A stretch of DNA of 37,476 bases from Ascidiaceihabitans sp. (GTDB lineage: Bacteria > Pseudomonadota > Alphaproteobacteria > Rhodobacterales > Rhodobacteraceae), in contig JAOEQC010000017.1 in NCBI GenBank assembly GCA_028388995.1, positions 1-37,476 on the forward strand, given 5' to 3'. The translations under genes were made by a program, and so were the position numbers. A model generated the notes under the pieces. It saw nothing but the letters and a program-made list of their open reading frames with translations. It did no database searches and was not told where the DNA came from. Every line of letters starts with the position of its first letter. Position 1 is the stretch's first letter. Of this stretch, positions 33,286 to 37,476 are shown piece by piece.

Positions 33286-34515
33286 TTAACGGCGGAAGTC
33301 TTCCGCGCGAATCCCGTAACGCGCCAACTTGTCGTAGAATGTCTTGCGCGGCAGTTGCAGGCCTGCAGCTGCCTCAACAGCCCGCCCATTATGGCGGCCC
33401 AAGGCCGCAATCAACAACGACTGCTCAACCCGTGCCATTTGCTCGCTTAGCCCCAGTTCGACAGCCTGTGTCACGTCCTCAGGCATACCTAGAACAAATC
33501 GCATGGCAGCGCTCATCAAGGATCGCGTGTTTCCGGGCCAATCTTGGGTCATCAAACTAGACGTAAACTCTTGAGTTACTTCTGGCGCTGTCAGACCTGC
33601 TTGCTCGCTAGCTTGTGCTACATAATGTCGAAATAGAATTGGAATGTCTTCCGGCCGCTCAGACAGTGAAGGGATCCGCAAAGGCGTCACCTCAATCCGG
33701 TAGAACAAGTCACCGTTAAACGACCCATTTTCAACAGCTTGCACAAGATCACGTGTGCTGCCAGCAAGAAGGCGCACGCTGTTTAGTTGTTCAAGGTGCT
33801 CTAATAGTGCAAGCTGTGAATCTGCCGGAAGTAGAGCGATTTCATCGATAAACAGACTACCGCTTTTTGCAGAACTGACCGCTTCATTGAGATAGCCTGG
33901 CAACATGCCAGCCCCCGCACGTTTTACAAAGGGGGATTTGGAACGTGGTGATGACATGTGAATAACCTCTGCGACTTTTGAAATACCGGCACCAGGCGCA
34001 CCCATAATCAACACTTCAGTCTCGAGCTGCGAAACACGACGTACCCTTGTACGCAAAGCTTGTGATAACTCAGACTGACCAAACAACATCCGTTCAGCTG
34101 GGTCACCTGTTTCGACCAAAACCCGAAGGCGACGGTTTTCAAGCACAATGTTACGCGTTCGCAATGCACGCTCAATCACAGCCAACAAGTCTTTAGGCGC
34201 ACAGGGTTTTTCTAAAAACCCAAACGCACCTTGACCCATCGCGCTTACCGCCATCGGAACATCACCTTCCCCTGTTAACAATATTACGGGCAAGTCTGGA
34301 TCTTGGCTTTTGGCATAATCCAAAAGGAAAAATCCATCACGACCGGGCATACGAATGTCAGACAAAACAACACCCTCAAAGTCAGCACAGATTCTATCTT
34401 TCGCCGCTACGAATGAACTGAATGCGATAGGTTCAAGATCAGCAAGCTCAAGTGTCTGAGCAACTGCATCACGCACAGCACTGTCGTCATCAACCAATAA
34501 AACTTGTTTACTCAT
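33286..34515 (-). CDS. dctD: DctD-like response regulator with degenerate AAA+ domain
   Basis: 409 residues. The receiver domain (1-125) is intact: acidic pocket DDD 9-11, phospho-acceptor Asp53 in LSDIRMPG, Lys103. The central NtrC-type AAA+ domain (about 145-325) is altered: Walker A reads GAPGAGISK (172-180) without the conserved GK, the GAFTGA loop region is deleted (SPFVKRAGAGMLPGYLNEAV is all that stands there), and the FRxDLYYRL arginine finger reads FNGDLFYRI. Walker B (LFIDEI) remains. The Fis-type HTH closes the protein. It is probably DNA-binding but not a sigma54 activator. It overlaps dctB by ATGA. Confidence 0.9.
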   Translation of the reverse strand: MSKQVLLVDDDSAVRDAVAQTLELADLEPIAFSSFVAAKDRICADFEGVVLSDIRMPGRDGFFLLDYAKSQDPDLPVILLTGEGDVPMAVSAMGQGAFGFLEKPCAPKDLLAVIERALRTRNIVLENRRLRVLVETGDPAERMLFGQSELSQALRTRVRRVSQLETEVLIMGAPGAGISKVAEVIHMSSPRSKSPFVKRAGAGMLPGYLNEAVSSAKSGSLFIDEIALLPADSQLALLEHLEQLNSVRLLAGSTRDLVQAVENGSFNGDLFYRIEVTPLRIPSLSERPEDIPILFRHYVAQASEQAGLTAPEVTQEFTSSLMTQDWPGNTRSLMSAAMRFVLGMPEDVTQAVELGLSEQMARVEQSLLIAALGRHNGRAVEAAAGLQLPRKTFYDKLARYGIRAEDFRR

Positions 34516-36266
34516 GCTTGATCGCCTTCATGCCATGGCATCAGTTTTACCGTGAATTCCGCCCCTTGGTCCAAGTTTCGGCCTTGAATTTCACCGCCAA
34601 ACCCTTGCACTATACCATAGGAAATGGACAGCCCAAGGCCCATTCCGTCAGACTGACCCACCTCTTTGGTCGAATAGAATGGGTCAAATACCTTTTCAGG
34701 AAGATCAATACCGGGCCCCGAATCGCTGAAACATAAGGTAAGTGCATTGTCCTCTGCAGGATCAATTTTGATCACCAGTTGTTTGTCCGTGACCACGCGC
34801 ATCGCGTCGGCAGCGTTATTGATCAGATTTACAAATACCTGCGCCAGACGCACCTCGCCCGCGCAAACCCAGACGGGCGCATTGGGCCGCTCAAAGACCA
34901 GCACCACGCCATCTTCTTGCAAACGACTTTGGGTCAGCTCAAGTGCGCTGTCCAAAACGGCAACCACATCAATACGTATTAAACTCTCGGTTTCCTGTCG
35001 CGCAAACGCCCTTAGATTCTTGATGATCCGCCCCATACGCCGCGCCAAATCAGATATCCGTACAAGGTTCTCAGTCGCTTTTTCGGGTTTGTCACGTTCC
35101 ATAAATTGCAGGCCATTTTCTGCAAACGATCGGATTGCCATCAGCGGTTGGTTCAGTTCATGACTGATGCCCGCGCTCATCTGCCCAAGCGCGCTTAATT
35201 TGCTGGCTTGTTCCAAATCAACTTGCGCTTGGGCCAAAGCGGCTTGGGCCTCTTCACGTTCAGTCGCCTCACGCCGCAGCTGTGTGTTAGATTGCTCCAA
35301 CGCCGCAGTACGTTCTGCTACACGTCCCTCAAGCATCGCATTGGCTTCTGACAACGTGCGCCGACGCTCAGTTGCAACAAATAAGAACGCCCCAAAGGCC
35401 AAGAACAGGGCAGCAACCGCAGCAGCCTGCAACACGGCAAACTGTCGCGCTGGCTGCACATCAACCAGCACCTCGCCCACCAATCCAACCACCGGCAAAT
35501 TACGCGCCAAATGTAGTGCGTTTCTTGGCAAGTAAGGCCCCCATCCAAGGTCCCAAATCTCATGACCGCCTAAAGTATAGCTGTCAAATTTTGGTGCTTT
35601 CCCACCTGGAGGGATTAAACCTGCTTGCCCGACAGGACGGTTCCAGAAAACCAGATCAGATCGGTTTGAAATAAAGACAACACCAGAAGCATCAGTGAAA
35701 AAGACCGCAGGGTTGCCCCCCACCCAATCCCACTCAATCGCAGCGATATTCACGACCACTACAATAACACCAGTGACTTCTGACGCCTCATCCACGATCG
35801 GCGCGGCATAGTAATAAACCCGTTCGTCGAATGGCTGGCGGACACCATGCGATCTGCCAAGCGCACCTTGCATCGCACGCTGAACATAGGGCGTTTGGCT
35901 GAGATCGACGCCAACGGTTCCACGGGCAGCCGAAACGACACGGCCTTGTCCGTCCACCAACATAACGTCCAGCGCTGCTGTTTTATCGGCAATTTCCAGC
36001 AGGACAGCCCGTGTTCTCACATCGCTTCCAGACTGAATTGCATTAAGAAATGCAGGTCGATCGGCAGTCAGCACAGCCAATTCACGGTATCGCTGCAACT
36101 GGCCTGTTAGCCGATCACTTGCCAGCGCCAGATCTGCCTCAGCTTGACGCGAGGACTGGCTGAGCGCTTGCACATAACCGTAACGCCACACTCCAATTGC
36201 GACGATCCCTACAAGCAAAAGAAACGCAACAATTAGCGACAAACGATAAAAAAAAACGTGTTTCAT
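34512..36266 (-). CDS. dctB: DctB-like sensor histidine kinase
   Basis: 584 residues from ATG 36266 (GAGAGG just upstream); the frame continues to a TTG at 36323 but the shorter form starts right before the first span. Order: TM1 (LSLIVAFLLLVGIVAIGVW), a periplasmic dCache-like sensor domain, TM2 (AAAVAALFLAFGAFLFVATE), coiled coil, HisKA with phospho-His in SHELNQPLMA, and HATPase (VFVNLINNAADAM, FSDSGPGIDLP, MGLGLSISYGIVQ). It senses C4-dicarboxylates in the family model and phosphorylates DctD. Confidence 0.93.
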   Translation of the reverse strand: MKHVFFYRLSLIVAFLLLVGIVAIGVWRYGYVQALSQSSRQAEADLALASDRLTGQLQRYRELAVLTADRPAFLNAIQSGSDVRTRAVLLEIADKTAALDVMLVDGQGRVVSAARGTVGVDLSQTPYVQRAMQGALGRSHGVRQPFDERVYYYAAPIVDEASEVTGVIVVVVNIAAIEWDWVGGNPAVFFTDASGVVFISNRSDLVFWNRPVGQAGLIPPGGKAPKFDSYTLGGHEIWDLGWGPYLPRNALHLARNLPVVGLVGEVLVDVQPARQFAVLQAAAVAALFLAFGAFLFVATERRRTLSEANAMLEGRVAERTAALEQSNTQLRREATEREEAQAALAQAQVDLEQASKLSALGQMSAGISHELNQPLMAIRSFAENGLQFMERDKPEKATENLVRISDLARRMGRIIKNLRAFARQETESLIRIDVVAVLDSALELTQSRLQEDGVVLVFERPNAPVWVCAGEVRLAQVFVNLINNAADAMRVVTDKQLVIKIDPAEDNALTLCFSDSGPGIDLPEKVFDPFYSTKEVGQSDGMGLGLSISYGIVQGFGGEIQGRNLDQGAEFTVKLMPWHEGDQA

Positions 36267-36325
36267 TCCCTCTCTTAGCAAAGCAGCCCTTGCATTGACC
36301 AGCGACCCTGCGCTTTTGTGCAAGC

Positions 36326-37476
36326 ATGCACATACTCAATCAATCCCCGACCGATCCCGCATTTGTCCAAGACCCCTATACGTTCTATGAAAAAGCGCGC
36401 CGCGACACGCCTGTCGCGTACTGGGAAGACTACGGCATGTTGGCCGCCTTTGACCACGCCACTGTCCACGCCCTGTTGCGCGACAAACGGTTGGGGCGTG
36501 AGGTTCCAACCGAGTTGCGCAAGCCAGTCCCCGATCACCTGCAAGCCTTTGATGCGGTTGAACAACATTCTATGCTGGAAAAGGAAGGCGACACCCATCG
36601 CCGTTTGCGTGGGTTAGTTTTGCGTGCCTTCACATCCCGCCGTATTGCCAACTTGAATGATGATGTGATCGAGATTTGCAATGACCTCATCGCGGGCTTT
36701 CCCGAGGGTGAGTTAGACTTGATCCGCGCCTATTGCACACAGCTGCCGGTCCGCGTCATCGCCCGCCTTTTGGGAGTGCCAGAGGAACATGGCGACGACC
36801 TGCTACGCTGGTCCAACGCAATGGTATCGATGTATCAGGCCAAACGCAGCCGCGTGATTGAGGATGCAGCCAACACCGCAGCCAGTGAATTTTCCGCCTT
36901 CCTGCACTCTTATATCGAAACGCGGCGCGATGATCCGCGTGATGACCTTATCACCAACTTGATTGCCGCCGAAGAAGACGGCGTAAAGCTAAGCACAGAT
37001 GAGTTGATTGGCACATGCGTCTTACTGCTAAATGCAGGGCACGAGGCGACGGTGCACAGCATGGGCAACGCGGTCAAAACGCTGCTGGAACATGACACAC
37101 CGCGCTCCGCGCTGGACGGCGACAACATTGCGGACACCGCCGAAGAACTGCTACGGTATGATCCGCCACTGCACATGTTCACCCGTTATGCCTATGAGGA
37201 TATCGAGGTCTGTGGACTGCCGTTGAAACAGGGTGACGAGGTCGCATTGATCCTGGGATCGGCAGGGCGTTGCGAGGAGGTTTGGGAAAGTGCCGACCAA
37301 TTCGCCCCAAGCAAAAACAGCAAATCACACCTCGCCTTTGGCGGCGGTTTGCATTTCTGCGTCGGTGCCTCGCTTGCACGGCTTGAGATGCAAATTGGGC
37401 TAAAGATGTTGTTTGACGCCTGCCCCAATCTTCAACTGGCGCAGGCCCCTGTCTATGCTGACAGCTATCATTTCCA
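36326..37476 (+). CDS. Cytochrome P450 (cut by window end)
   Basis: Open from ATG 36326 to the last base, 383 codons. P450 signatures in order: I-helix LLNAGHEATVHSMGN (acid-alcohol pair E-A-T), K-helix ExxR as EELLRYDPPLHMF, and the haem loop FGGGLHFCVGASLARLE with the cysteine thiolate ligand. It resembles soluble bacterial class I P450s, which need a ferredoxin system not seen here. It is divergent from dctB with about 59 bases between the start codons. No strong SD is visible. Only the last C-terminal residues are missing. Confidence 0.93.
   Translation, partial: MHILNQSPTDPAFVQDPYTFYEKARRDTPVAYWEDYGMLAAFDHATVHALLRDKRLGREVPTELRKPVPDHLQAFDAVEQHSMLEKEGDTHRRLRGLVLRAFTSRRIANLNDDVIEICNDLIAGFPEGELDLIRAYCTQLPVRVIARLLGVPEEHGDDLLRWSNAMVSMYQAKRSRVIEDAANTAASEFSAFLHSYIETRRDDPRDDLITNLIAAEEDGVKLSTDELIGTCVLLLNAGHEATVHSMGNAVKTLLEHDTPRSALDGDNIADTAEELLRYDPPLHMFTRYAYEDIEVCGLPLKQGDEVALILGSAGRCEEVWESADQFAPSKNSKSHLAFGGGLHFCVGASLARLEMQIGLKMLFDACPNLQLAQAPVYADSYHF

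Noticed and set aside
36267-36323. TTG start adding 19 residues to DctB
   Set aside because: It would leave only three bases to the P450 start and places a polar stretch before TM1. ATG 36266 has GAGAGG upstream.

Overview
The window reads as chromosome of a marine alphaproteobacterium of the Rhodobacteraceae (Roseobacter-type). This is inferred from protein content: a C4-type 5-aminolevulinate synthase, an edd-eda Entner-Doudoroff operon, a TRAP dicarboxylate operon with a DctBD-like two-component pair, a RodZ-like gene next to ispG, and a Roseobacter-style DUF59/HesB pair. No database search was possible, so the taxon is an inference.

Layout. Positions 1-9950 are housekeeping: the end of a TPR-bearing (M48-type) protease gene, a DsbA-like oxidoreductase, ispG, a RodZ-like gene, hemA, an M20 peptidase, and eda-edd between two identical tRNA-Asp(GTC) genes, with a LacI-type palindrome in front of edd. 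Positions 9946-11010 hold a decayed IS3-family element that appears to have cut an older ORF.

Positions 11191-19127 are an integrated element of about 7.9 kb in the 3' end of tRNA-Val(TAC). It is bounded by a 43-bp direct repeat (40/43 identical). Just inside each end lie three 12-bp-spaced copies of TGTTGTGTCA, as expected for integrase arm sites. The tyrosine integrase beside the tRNA survives only as an N-terminal relic with an internal stop, so the element looks stranded. Cargo: a divergent palm-polymerase-like protein plus the C-terminal remnant of a second one, two secreted pentapeptide-repeat proteins with an identical 19-residue C-terminus, a serine recombinase behind inverted repeats, a glucosaminidase-domain muralytic protein, a small secreted Cys protein, several small unknown ORFs, and several RNA- or DNA-level structures.

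Positions 19219-29821 return to housekeeping: histidine phosphatase, HU-like protein, lon, tgt, a frameshifted SPFH gene with an NfeD-like partner, OsmC-like protein, a DUF59 protein, a HesB/IscA-type protein, a 2OG-Fe(II) oxygenase and tpiA. Positions 29879-36266 (minus strand) form dctB-dctD-dctP-dctQ-dctM: sensor, regulator, binding protein and both membrane subunits of a TRAP transporter. The DctD-like regulator has lost the Walker A lysine, the GAFTGA loop and the usual arginine finger, and two palindromic operators lie just upstream of dctP. A cytochrome P450 gene starts divergently from dctB and runs off the window.

Most unusual points: the stranded tRNA-Val element with its polymerase-like protein, the degenerate DctD next to twin operators, and an accumulation of disrupted genes (integrase, IS3 orfB, SPFH, probably the HU N-terminus, possibly two others).
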